DNA from: Tubiluchus corallicola
Taxonomy: Eukaryota > Priapulida > Priapulimorpha > Priapulimorphida > Tubiluchidae
Length of the DNA: 23,466 nt
Assembly (NCBI GenBank): GCA_030141605.1
Contig: JAQGDQ010001847.1
Coordinates: 1-23,466 of the forward strand
Direction: 5' to 3'
Positions 1 through 10,600 of the stretch are shown here, piece after piece (the stretch's first letter is position 1; each line of letters opens with the position of its first letter). The notes below the pieces were generated by a model. That model was given only the letters and a program-made list of their open reading frames with translations, was not told the origin of the DNA and did not search any database. Made by a program: the position numbers and the translations under genes.

Positions 1-1353
1 CTTGTAAATCAAACTTGTCATGATGTGAGGGCAATCTAATAAAATCATGTCATTGAACTTAAAATTTGCAGCTCTTTTTTTTTCATTGTCAACGTCACGC
101 ACCCAATAACACCGTACACTTCAATTCTCACTTTTCCAACCGTGTGAACGACAGAAGATTCCTGCCTTTGAAAATAATAACATCGTAACTCAGCTGTGCC
201 CCTGTGTGGACCAGCTCTGTGGTATGCTGAAATTGACTAACTATCACAGTATCATCCTTTGATCACAACAAATTTAGACATTAATACAAAACACTTGTAG
301 AGAGCTACAGTTTGCCACCAGATCTTGTAAAGAATTTATATAGTTAATTATCTAAAATGTAAAATAATGTTATGCACTGGAATAGAATGTTTTCAATGAG
401 ATAGGACCTGTAGGCATTTAAATTCTGTCTTAATGCTGTTTCAATATTCCAAACAATTACATTGAAAATATTTGCCAGTACAAAGTAGTGTGCATATGAA
501 ACTTAAATCACTGCTGAGCAGCGAGCCACACTGGAAAACCAAGCAGACCAGCCCATGACAGCAAAAGTTAAAATTAGTTTAGTCACTTTAGTATAACAAG
601 TTAACCAACCGTCATGTGTTACAATTACTAATTAACCATAAATTTTTAATAAAAGAGAAAATCCTGCAAGTTGACATGCTCTTGATTCCCTCCCCCAGGC
701 CCTAGCCATAGGATTCCTTATCCAAAATGATTTTTACAGTCAACAGCTACAACAAATTGTTTAACTTCAAAACCAAAAACCAACACATATTAATATTTTA
801 TTATTTACAAAGTGGTATACCACAACACAGTATTAGGTCAATTAGAAGCTTATAACAAAATGTTGTATTTTACGAATTCATGTTTTCTCAGCCCTTCTCG
901 TACTACACATAACCCTAGTAATTTCTAAAGTGATTGCATTAATAGCAGTATACTAGGAAAGTCTTTACAGCTGCACTGAAATGAAACATCTAACGAATAA
1001 AAATAACAGTAATTATCAAAAATATTAAACAGCTAAAAATACAAGTTTACGTATTTACATCTAATGCACTATGACAGGGTAGTAAGATGTTGTCACCACA
1101 AGGCCCAAGTAGTCTGTTTGGCAACTAACAGCTGTATCAATCTAATTCATATCATAATGAATAAGTACTAGTGAATAAAGTAAATAAACAAAGACAGCCA
1201 ACACAGCTTGTTGAAATTTCTAGCCAGGTTTGCAGTCAAATGTCCTTAACATTTATCAAAGCTCTTCTTAAACAGGTTTCAGGGCAAATCCACTCCTTTT
1301 CATGAAATTCTATTTGAAAAATGTGAAATGGCAGGATTGTGGTTAATGTTGTT
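1..1353. other. 3' flank and probable 3' UTR of EMC2
   Basis: AT-rich sequence with no coding potential that I can support on either strand. It lies downstream of the minus-strand EMC2 stop codon, so part of it should be EMC2 3' UTR. An AATAAA on the minus strand (TTTATT at 797-802) is one possible polyadenylation signal, about 550 bases past the stop. Such hexamers are common by chance in DNA this AT-rich, so the transcript end is not fixed. Confidence 0.4.
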
Positions 1354-2229
1354 TTAATTAGAAATTTGTAAAGCATTCAGCATTTCATCTATTGCATTCA
1401 GTTGACCTTCTGTTATATTTTGTGCCTTACGGTATTTGTCTTGTATCTGATTAGCTGTCCACATTGCATATTTAACATTTTCCTTCTTCTTTGATCCCTT
1501 AGGTGGTGCAGCAACAAAATTAGAAGCTAAAAATAGTCCATACAATGCCCGCATATTGTCACTATTTAAAAGCAAAGCTTGAGCAAAATGCGCTCTTGCA
1601 AGTTCCAAATTTTCTGGACCTCCTTGTGTGTATCGAATCTCTGCATAACGTTGATGATAAAGATGATTATGTGGATTTGATAAAATGAGTTCTTCCACAC
1701 AAAAAGCTGCTTTGTTGTAATCATTTTCGATAATGTACAGATCAGACAGTTCTATCCAGGCTTCGTAATCTGACATAAACTGCTTTGTGTATGCCACTAG
1801 GTAGCCAATAGCTTCAGTAATTTTATTCTGAGCTCTCAATACTGCTATTTTTCGTTTTCGCGCAAAAGACTGAGAAAAATCAGTCTTTATTATTGCATCA
1901 TAAATTCGTTCAGCTTTTTCGTAATTTCCTAGCGATTCGTGTTGCATTGCCATTAACCGCTTTACTCTCATGCTATCAGGAAATTGGTGTTTCAAAGCAG
2001 CTAAGCATTTCTGAGCTATATCTTGTCTGGCACAATCTAGAGCAGCTATAAAGACTTGTTCATAAACCAACCATCGTTCATCAGAAAGTTTTTGCATAGA
2101 AGAACTTAAACATTCTTCGAAGATTTCTATTATTTCTTCACTTCGTCTATCATTAGTGTCACGAAATTTTTGCAGTATCCTTTTTCCTTCATCGGCACAA
2201 GTATCTGTATACTGTCCAAAATCATCCAT
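1354..2229 (-). CDS. EMC2: ER membrane protein complex subunit 2 (EMC2/TTC35), complete intronless ORF
   Basis: EMC2 is the TPR-repeat cytosolic subunit of the ER membrane protein complex, which inserts tail-anchored and multi-pass membrane proteins. The 291-residue product is close to the roughly 297 residues of the human protein and aligns along its whole length. Visible matches include WLVYEQVFIAALD near residue 53, RKRKIAVLRAQ near 125, DYNKAAFCVEELILSNPHNH near 168, and YTQGGPENLELAR near 198. Helical TPR repeats fill the middle. There is no signal peptide or membrane segment, as expected. The start is the first ATG of the open frame (2229-2227), and the N-terminus has the family length. 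The gene has no intron, unlike NUDC and EDRF1 nearby. It is transcribed divergently from NUDC, and a DNA transposon lies about 150 bp upstream of its start codon. The frame is intact, so it is probably functional; an intact retrocopy is the main alternative. Confidence 0.95.
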   Translation of the reverse strand: MDDFGQYTDTCADEGKRILQKFRDTNDRRSEEIIEIFEECLSSSMQKLSDERWLVYEQVFIAALDCARQDIAQKCLAALKHQFPDSMRVKRLMAMQHESLGNYEKAERIYDAIIKTDFSQSFARKRKIAVLRAQNKITEAIGYLVAYTKQFMSDYEAWIELSDLYIIENDYNKAAFCVEELILSNPHNHLYHQRYAEIRYTQGGPENLELARAHFAQALLLNSDNMRALYGLFLASNFVAAPPKGSKKKENVKYAMWTANQIQDKYRKAQNITEGQLNAIDEMLNALQISN

Positions 2230-2378
2230 AACGGTTTAATCTGCTAAAAATCGAGAAAAATAACACAAAAATATTTGTCAACCCAGCCTGAATGAAAAAC
2301 CCAATGCAAACACTTGCGTACGTGTGTATTGAAATTTGAAAGTTTAATGTAGTTCTATTAGTCACCGCTAGGGTGATT
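2230..2378 (-). promoter_or_regulatory. EMC2 5' UTR / proximal promoter segment
   Basis: This is the only single-copy sequence between the EMC2 ATG and the transposon that begins at 2388, so the native 5' UTR and core promoter must lie here, within the element, or beyond it. No clear TATA box or initiator stands out. The call rests on position alone. Confidence 0.35.
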
Positions 2379-3306
2379 GGTGTTGTTGGGAGCCGTTTGG
2401 ACCACTGCGCCAAGTAGACCACTTGATGCGCTAAAAGTAGTGTCCTACATGGGCAGCCCAAGTAGGACACTAGCGATTTTTGTCGAGAAACTTGCTCTGG
2501 CAAAACTTGTTTCCAGTTTATATTACCATTGTTTATAAGTATTGTTATGACATAATAAAGCATAAAACAAAATTTCTTTTAGAAATGGATATTCCTTGGC
2601 AATTTACAAAGGCATTTCTTACAATAATTTCATCATTATGATTAACTCCATTAATATATCATAACATTAAACCTAGTATCTAATGCTTTAAAGAGAGAAA
2701 TTCTGCACACAGTTATTACAGAAATAATTGCAAATTTAAAAATGAGACAGATGCTGCTAAGCCTTCACAACACCAAAAAGTAATTTTTAACATTTAAGAA
2801 AAGCAAGGATAATTAGTTTTAATATTATCAGTAGTATTGTAACATGTAGGGCACTGTCCTACATGGCTCGCTAGCCCATGTAGGACACATAGATCGCTAG
2901 AACGTTTACTTATAAGAAAACAATTATTTGCCCAAGAGGTAGTGAAACGGATCACCTGTTTGTGAAGTGAGACAAAATCAAAAATGATATACCTTAAACA
3001 AATGTTGAATTCGCAAAAAAGTGAGGTTTTTTCACTTCAACAACATTAATATCGAAACCAAATTTAATATTGTCCGTTCTACCAGCTCAGAATAAAATTC
3101 TTTTATTTTATTAGATGTATAATAAATTATTCAACGTGTATTAACGTTTTTAATTATTATTATTACATAAACAAGCACAACGGACGTTGTCAGTACACTT
3201 AACGACTGAATTTACGACCTGTCTCTAGTGTCCTACTTGGGCAGCCCAAGTAGACCAATTGGTCTACTTGGCGCAGTGGTCCAAACGGCTCCCAACAGGT
3301 GTTGTT
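2379..3306. mobile_element. Non-autonomous DNA transposon, copy 1 (9-bp TSD, long TIRs)
   Basis: The element body is 2388-3297 (910 bp). Its ends are inverted repeats of about 35 bp: the left end reads GGGAGCCGTTTGGACCACTG and the right end is its complement, finishing in CGGCTCCCAACA. The 9-bp sequence GGTGTTGTT occurs directly before it (2379-2387) and directly after it (3298-3306), a perfect target-site duplication. Inside, palindromes of the form GTCCTACwTGGGC/GCCCAwGTAGGAC occur near both ends and in the middle (2438-2472, 2855-2887, 3226-3252). There is no transposase frame, so it is non-autonomous. A 9-bp duplication with long inverted repeats fits Mutator-like elements; Merlin-type elements (8-9 bp) are an alternative. 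A diverged copy lies inverted at 5554-6288. Confidence 0.8.
2438..2472. repeat. Palindrome within transposon copy 1
   Basis: A 35-bp palindrome with 17-base arms around a central A. The left half reads TAGTGTCCTACATGGGC and the right half is its complement with one mismatch. The same unit recurs, more or less perfect, at 2855-2887 and 3226-3252 and in transposon copy 2. Confidence 0.85.
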
Positions 3307-5224
3307 GCTGTTAGATTTCGTGCATAAAAAAGACGCATCGTTCAGCAAAAAGAAATTGACGCTTCTCAAAGACGACTCTATAGAAAATACTAGGAATTAC
3401 ATGGCCAGACTCGCTGACTCGCAACATCTCGTGGAAAAATTAACGTCCTTTGGCGAGGAATGCCCATATTTAACATTTATTATAGTATTCCACTTTTCAA
3501 TCTGTCTGAAATAATGGGGTGGCATATCTAAGAGTTGGAACTTTCAACTGTAGACTACTTAAATCAGATAAACAAGGTCATCTAGCTTATGATATGGAAT
3601 TTTACAAATTAAACGTACTGTCAGTTCAAGAAACTCTTTTAACAGGAAGTGAAATAGTAACGGTTAAATAATAGCAGCTGCAATCTCTGATCATGGGATG
3701 GTTCATAGTATCACAGTAAAAGCTTCAAACAAAAAAAGCAAAAACCTGTTAGAAACCAATTTTAAATTTATTATGGTCAAGCAGAAACAAGCACTATAAA
3801 TGATGCAAGACAATACACTGACACTGTAACTTTCTCTGACTATAGATTAGTAATGTAAAGTTGAGTGTGAAGAAACAGTTGGCAGCCCTTGCAAAGGATA
3901 ACATAGCTAGGCATTACCAATGTATCAGAATAATGGGATAACATTATTAATGTGTGCACACAAGCATCAAAAGAAGTTACTCTACAAAAAAGCAAAGAAA
4001 ATCTTTGACATTGAACAAGTTGACAAATTATCAGCTCAACAAACAGAATTAGGTTGACGCACAATGCAGCTAAAGTCATGGAACTTAGACAAAAATTCCA
4101 ATCAGAAGCAAATTTAGACATGTGGTCTGCCGAGTTAAAAGAACAAAAATTATTAGAAGATATTACAGAAATTGAAAGATTACTCTAGTAGGATGTATAA
4201 AGCAGTGCAGAAAATGAATAGAAGTAAACCAAAAGTCAGGATATTAGATGAAACTGTTGATGGGGTTTCTCCTAATGAATAAGAAAGATCAGAAATTAAA
4301 ATATAGATTTTTTGAAAGGACTGACTTACAGCAACAATAATGCAAAAAACATTCCAGGGGTTAAACCAACGGCAAAAGAGTCATTCACATTTTGTCCCCA
4401 AAAGGGATTTAAAGGCAATAAAATCTTTAAAGAATGGGAAAGTCCACTTAATTATAGATAACTTCACAGCAGAACAGCTAAAGCATATGCCGAAGCAAGG
4501 GCATCGTAGCATCAAATTTGCTTGAATGCTATAGCTGAAACAGGAAACTATTCAAAAGAAGTTAAGCAGGGGTGTTAGTGCCTATTTGGTATATGCATGA
4601 TCAGGTGCATACATGACAGATTAAATTGCAACATTCCAGTCAAGCTGCATATGCATATGGGGGGTGGGCAGAGGCACTACTGAACTAGTATTGTGAGCAC
4701 AAATATTAGCAGAAAAAGCAACCACATTCAGTTCTTACTGTGTTGCTACTGGATATGAGCAAGGCATTTGATACTGTAGTGAGAGGAATTGTTGTCCATG
4801 ACCTACAAATGATCACAACCAGAAGAAATGCACTTTATCAAAATTTTGCAAATTGACACAGTAAAAAGGGATGTTTTATAAAAATTAGAGAAAAGAAATC
4901 TTCAGCTAAATTGTCAAAAACAGAAGAATATATTATTGGAAGAGATGGTGATCAGTCAAGGAAAAAGGTAGTTAGTATTATTATTATTATATTGATGACA
5001 ATGATGATAATGATCATGATGATGATGATTATGATGATAATGACGCCTTATTTTCACGAATATAACTATCACTGTTGCTTCAATGAATCAAAAAATCTTT
5101 TACATGATGCAAGTTAAGTTACCAGAAACTTACTTTCTTTTCTGCAATACAATAATTGTTGCTCTAAAAAGAAAGTGGTGATTAAGCAGCTAAGTTTTGA
5201 TGTAAAATTATGCAACATACATTT
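3307..5224 (+). mobile_element. Decayed retroelement region (LINE-like reverse transcriptase remnant)
   Basis: Short coding-like blocks lie in shifting plus-strand frames. At 4731-4853 the frame reads VLTVLLLDMSKAFDTVVRG, which resembles the conserved D-x-SKAFDTV motif of non-LTR reverse transcriptases (first catalytic Asp). It is bounded by stops just upstream (4707) and at 4854. Around 4042-4185 a charged, helix-prone stretch (including MELRQKFQSEANLDMWSAEL) ends at a TAG, and similar coding-like sequence resumes in another frame, to about 4280. No YxDD box, endonuclease or intact ORF is seen. I infer an old, frameshifted LINE insertion. Its outer limits are not defined, and parts may be unrelated DNA. 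Confidence 0.5.
4972..5043. repeat. Degenerate TAT/GAT trinucleotide repeat
   Basis: Imperfect low-complexity run of ATT and GATGAT triplets (TTATTATTATTATA, then GATGATAATGATCATGATG). Any reading frame across it gives Ile/Met runs, which explains an apparent small ORF here. Confidence 0.8.
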
Positions 5225-5409
5225 CTATGAAGCAGCAAAATTCCGAAAGGAGGAATGATAGCTTGCTGATGGTCGAAAATTGTGAAGAAATATCCTCATG
5301 AAGCACATGTGGTGAAATGTGCCTATAAAGCAATGTGTTCCAGTTTTTTGAGGAATGCCGCTAGATAGTTTTTGTCGAATAAGCTGCACGTCTCCTGTGT
5401 GAAATAGGC

Positions 5410-5490
5410 CTAACAAATGCTCGCTATCCCAATACTCAGTGAAACCGTGTACCGCATCGCCGTGTACCGTGGCGCCATGGTGTTAAAATG
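5410..5490. repeat. Fragment related to the small MITE at 6746-6944
   Basis: The block GCTCGCTATCCCAATACTCA, followed by CCGTGTACCGCATCGCCGTG, resembles the reverse complement of 6860-6930 (GCTCGCCATCC, then a CTCAGTA-containing stretch, then CCGCCGTGTACC). It appears to be a broken copy of the same family. Limits are approximate. Confidence 0.45.
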
Positions 5491-5544
5491 GGCGCAGAAA
5501 AAAATCATTAAGACAACGCGCCATAAAATAAGATCGTCCGTAAA

Positions 5545-6297
5545 TACGTAGTGTGTGGGGCGCCGAGTGATCCACTAGCCAAAGTAGGACAATTGGCGTA
5601 CATGGGCTAGCCCAAGTAGGACACATCGTACATGGGCTGCCCAAGTAGGACACTAGAGACAGGTCGCGAATTAAGTCGTTAAGCGTACTGACATCGTCCG
5701 TTGTCCTTGTTTATGTAATAATAATAATTAAACATGCCAATACACGTTGAATAATTTATCATACATCTGATAAAATAAACGAATTTTATTCTGAGTTAGT
5801 ATAATTTTGCCAATATTAATCTTCCTTGAAGTGAAATAAGGGCACTTTTAGGCAATTCCAAATTTGCTTAAGGTATATCATTTTTATTTTGTCTTGCTTC
5901 ACAGACAGGCGATCCTTTTCACTCCTTCTTTGACAAATAATTGTTTTCTACTAAGTAGACGGGTTAGCGAGTTATGTGCCCTACGTATTTCTCTCTTTAA
6001 AGCATTAGATACTTAGTTTAATGTTGTGATGATAATTATTAATGGAGCTAATAATAATGATGATATTGCTGTAAAACGTAAATTGTCAAGGACTCTTCAT
6101 CATTATTATAAAGTTCCTTTTTTCTAAAACAAATTTAGTTTTATGTTTTATTATATCATAGATCTCGATTCTTGACAGAAATCGCTAGTGTCCTACTTGG
6201 GCTGCCCATGTACGATGCTTTTCCGCAAATTTAGCACATGCGTTTTACCTGAAGTGTCATACTTCGGCTAGTGGTTTACTCGGCGCCCTACATAGTG
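5545..6297. mobile_element. Non-autonomous DNA transposon, copy 2 (inverted relative to copy 1)
   Basis: The element body is 5554-6288 (735 bp), flanked by TACGTAGTG (5545-5553) and TACATAGTG (6289-6297), a 9-bp target duplication with one change. The ends are imperfect inverted repeats: GGGCGCCGAGTGATCCACTA on the left, and on the right the complement of GGGCGCCGAGTAAACCACTA. They align with the ends of copy 1 (GGGmGCCG, then CCACT). The block ACTAGAGACAGGTCGCGAAT next to the left end is the complement of 3207-3229 in copy 1, so the two copies are inverted. In both copies the corresponding end carries four extra bases (TGTG here, TGTT in copy 1) between the duplication and GGG. It ends about 130 bp before the NUDC start codon. 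Confidence 0.75.
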
Positions 6298-6418
6298 AAT
6301 GATTCAATAGTTATGGTGTGACTGTGTGTACTGAGTAGCTTTTCAAAGTTGTGTAGATTGTGGTTGTCTGTTTATTAAATTTTGTAGTTTTATTAGTAAC
6401 TTGACGCTCAACATAAAA
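6298..6418 (+). promoter_or_regulatory. NUDC 5' UTR / proximal promoter
   Basis: The 121 bases between the transposon's target duplication and the NUDC ATG. No TATA box is evident; TGACTGTGTG and TGAGTAG resemble weak initiator-like sequence only. Transcription must start here or inside the transposon, so the element may supply promoter sequence. This call rests on position. Confidence 0.35.
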
Positions 6419-6511
6419 ATGCCAGTGTCATTTGAAGGGCGTGTTGATCGAGAAAAATTCGATGGCATGTTGCTTGCTATGGCGCAAGAGCATGAAGGTG
6501 GTGTGCCACAG
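6419..6511 (+). CDS. NUDC: NUDC exon 1
   Basis: Encodes 31 residues from the ATG, including the conserved [15 protein letters not shown] of the NudC N-terminal domain. It ends at CCACAG with donor GTGTTG. The frame is open a few codons further upstream without an ATG, so this ATG is the start. Confidence 0.9.
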
Positions 6512-7553
6512 GTGTTGTTCATTGTTTATTGTTACTTATTATACACTACGTGTGATGTTCGCGCTTGCTCGACATCCCAGTGTGTTCAGAGTTTATTTTT
6601 ACTGACTTGTTTAGTTTTTTGCTGGATTACTGCTGTGTTTACCTGTCTTGAGGGCAGTTTTATTTTAGAATTCTGCCGGCCCAATGTCTACAATTGACGT
6701 AACAGGCACATGATGATGATGATGATTTACTTATTTTATTATAGTCTACGTGTGATGTTTGTACTTACTCAGCATCCCGGTGTACCGTCTCACCTTGTAC
6801 CACAGTGCCATGTGCCTCCACACGGTCATTGTGTGACAATAGGTACTGAGCGGGGTAGTACATTTCACTATGGTACACGGCGGCACGGTATGCGCTTTTA
6901 TACTGAGCGTTAGGATGGCGAGCAAGTGCAAACGTTCCATGTAGTACACATCAGTCAAGAGTTGTTATAATATTTCCAAATCAGACCTGTGTGTTAAAAT
7001 TTATTAAATTTTTGTATAATAGTAATTTTAAATCCGACTTGGATGTTGAAACCTATTTCCATGTCAACTGGGTGTTAAAGCCGTTTTACTATCTCTGTGG
7101 TCTTAACATCCATAGCACTTGTTTAAACTTTTTCGTGATATACTACCCTCGAAAACTTTTTTACAATATACAGTTTTATAATCCAATAAATTTATATTAT
7201 TACTATATTACCTATATCTGTAGTAGTGCCACTACTTTTTAATTAGTAGCAGTAAATCGTAATTTCACTAGGTTGTAACGGCACTTCAGCACTATATTTA
7301 TTTCTAGCGGTTGACTCTTGACCATTAATGTCTGCGTATCGAGTTGTATTTTCATATATCAGACTTCCACATTTTTAGCAAGCTGTGTACTTAGTTGTAT
7401 TGAAGTTGTAGTTGAAGTGAAGCAAGAAAGACGTACTCTGGCCAAAATTGAACAGTTATTGCTTCCTGACCACAACTTTAAAAAAAATTAAAGCAAATAA
7501 ACATGTTTAAAGTTTGAACAGTAGTTTCAGACAGCTTGAACAGCAATTTACTA

Positions 7554-7606
<53 letters not shown>

Positions 7607-10600
7607 TATTGACTAATTCAACATTTCTACAGCCAAGTAATATAGCAAAAACATAACATATAAAACAATTTGTCCAGTGACAAGTGAGATGCATCATTAC
7701 ATGAAATATAATTTTAGTGCGACATTAATTACAATCGTGAATGAATCGTTGAAAGAAGCCAAACATATGACATGAGGCCTTTAGAATGTGATTGGCTGTC
7801 TGAGTTGCCAGTTCCTTGAGTCGGATCAGTGGCAGAGATAGATTTTTAAACCCGGTTTATAACACCTTATTTTTCCAAAATTCCAGCATATTAACGTCGT
7901 GGGGATTAATGTCGTTTGGCAGCTATATTATTTGCAATTACATTGTTGGAAAGACAATTGTGAACTGTGTAGGTTTGCCTATACACGAACAGCTTGAGAC
8001 AATAGGGAAAGTTCATAGCATTAGAAATGGTATTGCAGTGCACATTCTAAGATGATCCAACCAATGTAAGAGACAGAGTGTTAGGCGTCATTGGTACTCT
8101 CATCTTATCTTATGTGGTCAACTGTAGAGAGCAAACTTGCTACACCAAGAAAGAAAGAAGAAAAAAGATCCATAACGGAAGATATCCTGTAGGGCCAAGG
8201 CTGCAAAGGAGAAAGCTCATGCTAATTTTACCAAGATGTGGAGGCCAGAAAAGACACACTGTTTGAAAACTGAATTTTTTACAACAGCCAGACCTGAAAA
8301 TTTACACAAATTGTGTGGCTATTGCAGTTACGACAAATAATTATTTTTTAGTCTTTAATATGTAAATATTAGTCAGTGTTGAAACTCAAAAATGCTCGAT
8401 TTATATTATTCATCTTTTTTGTCCATAGAATACACATTGTTGCATTTACATTGTTTTCAGTTTTATTATGCACCTCTTCTGGAACATATTAGTATTCTTA
8501 ACGGAGGTCTTCTCTCTGTACTGTATTGCGCATTTAATATTCGTTTTTTATACTAGTCATTAACACAGTTGCGTAGCAGGAGCTAATAGTTAACAGCAAA
8601 ATTATTTAGCAGATTGTTCTATTTTGTGAACACTTTCAGTTATGGAATAAAATATATGGATAAATCACATTCTCATGGGGCTGGAAAATGAGAATTTTTT
8701 TTTAATGCATGAAAAATAATGCCCTTGTTTATTTCAGCTACTTGATACCATATTTGATTTCTTTGGACGAAAGACAGACTTTTATACTGGTGGTGGCCCA
8801 GGTGCTGCTGAAAAGGTAAAGCAATTGTCATGTTTAGAAGCTGATTTTACAGATTTTAAGCTTTGTATATAGGAACGTGTGTACTGGACCAAGTCCGCAG
8901 AAGGAACTGCTTCTGTATAGGCCCGATCCATTTTTTTGATTTGATAAAGAATGTTTATTTTTTGTTAATTTTTCACTATGTGACAAATTTTTTTGCGGAC
9001 TTTGCAGTGCCTCAATATCTGTTATTGACTCAGTCCATATATAAGTTAAGCGGTGTTGCATATCATCGTCCTGATGGAGTTCAGACTCGGTTTTCTGAAT
9101 TTTAAAGGGGATGGAAGCACTTTCTAAAGTAGAGTTCATATTAATTCCCAAGCAACATAATTTAAAACCGCTTTCCTCTTAACAGTACATACAGCTTTGT
9201 AGAATCAGAAGAAGCACTTAAATAAGTTATTTTTTGTTACAAGTAAGATGCGGCCTCCTTCACTTCATCTTGTTTTTCTTCTGGTATGACATAACTGGAG
9301 TTAGGCATAAGCACATTACAAACACACGGCATTAGCGTAATTATATGCAGGCGTTTCCTAACTGTTCCTCTTTTTTAGTTTTATGATGAATTTTTGTCTA
9401 CTGGTTTTAGTTTAGTTGCTGCTCACAGCAGGTGCGACTGCTATGCAATTGTCTGTTTTTCTGTGTGTGGCATTGACTTTTTCTGGAATACAAAATTTGA
9501 AATGATATCACCAAATCTTCAAGTACACTTTACTAAGAAGGAAATTAAGGGATCTCAAAATTCATTGATTTTTTTTTATAATACATTTTAAATGCTATAT
9601 TTTATCTACCCATTTCATTCATTCTAAAAAGTGTTAAAATAATGGATGAGATATTTGTTAACAAAATATCTTTTTTAGTCAATAATTAACTTGTTGTGCC
9701 CTTTCTGTTTTAGCTGTGTAAAATGCGTAGCTCTGTTATTTACAGATTATAGGTGTTTGACGAAGGGGAAATGCCTGAAATTTGTCTTTTGTACAAGTGT
9801 ACATATTTGGGCATGTATTTACTCTAATCAGAACTGTTGGACATGATTATAATAACAAATAACATATTATTATTAAGTTATTATTAAATTGAAATATTAT
9901 TAAAATTAGCCATAAATCATTTGTAAACGATCTAATAAGTATTGCTTTCTACTACTTTCTAATTGTTAGTAGGCCCTAGTGCAGTTATGTGATTACATCA
10001 GTTCAAAGTTCTGTTTGACCGATATTTGCAGGAAAAGTGTAGTGTTTTTGGTTTGCTCACACGATCAACCCTTAGCCCTACAACTATGTACCATATGTAT
10101 GGCACAGGCATAATGACAGGATTTTTCCTTGCTGACAAATAGGCTTTATTGTTGATAGCACTCATAAAAATTTCAAAGCAGCTCCACCCTGTCTTTGTGG
10201 CATCTCACTAATGCCCTATGATGTCATGATATTGGCGCACACTTCAAAATCAAAATGACTAAAAGCGATCTGTTCACCCACTTCCTACATCTTAAGAAAG
10301 TCATAAATCAATGAAAAGGCATGCATTTTTCACTTTTCATGTAGGAGCATCATTTTAAACCTTATTTTACAAAATGCATCCTTTCCCTCTAAATAGTGTA
10401 AATTTAGACTGTTTGGCTATTCTTTTGTTTTATCATACTATTTACTTAATTGTCAGCCTCTACCTTAATATCTTCATTAGGTAAACTTTATAAAACAATA
10501 ATTTTTGCCAAGGTTATTTTGAAAATTGGTAGTTTGTAGTTGAGTTGTTGTACTATATTTTTGATATCGTTAAAGTTGAAGTGTAATCTTAAATACATTT

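Larger units (their letters stand above)
6512..8737 (+). other. NUDC intron 1
   Basis: Holds a small MITE (6746-6944), a 55-bp relative of its left end (6530-6584), a short GAT run near 6712 and an AT microsatellite (7552-7603). Open frames at 6991-7242 and 7816-8266 have no recognisable content and look like chance or decayed repeats. The acceptor is TTATTTCAG. Confidence 0.7.

Noticed and set aside
2222-2563. 113-codon minus-strand frame upstream of EMC2
   Set aside because: It runs through the transposon end and its palindrome. The peptide has no family resemblance and the frame crosses the target duplication.
2384-3302. Transposon copy 1 with symmetric TGTTGGG ends and a 5-bp duplication (GGTGT)
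   Set aside because: It fits copy 1 alone, but aligning with copy 2 gives GGGmGCCG ends, four extra bases on the same end in both, and a consistent 9-bp duplication.
3299-3514. 71-codon plus-strand frame after transposon copy 1
   Set aside because: Charged and superficially protein-like, but begins in the target duplication, lacks recognisable motifs, and lies in the decayed retroelement region.
4911-5117. 68-codon frame with Ile/Met runs
   Set aside because: Most of it is translation of a simple triplet repeat.
7816-8266. Two adjacent plus-strand frames in NUDC intron 1
   Set aside because: No similarity recognised, no splice signals linking them to NUDC exons, and NUDC joins correctly without them.
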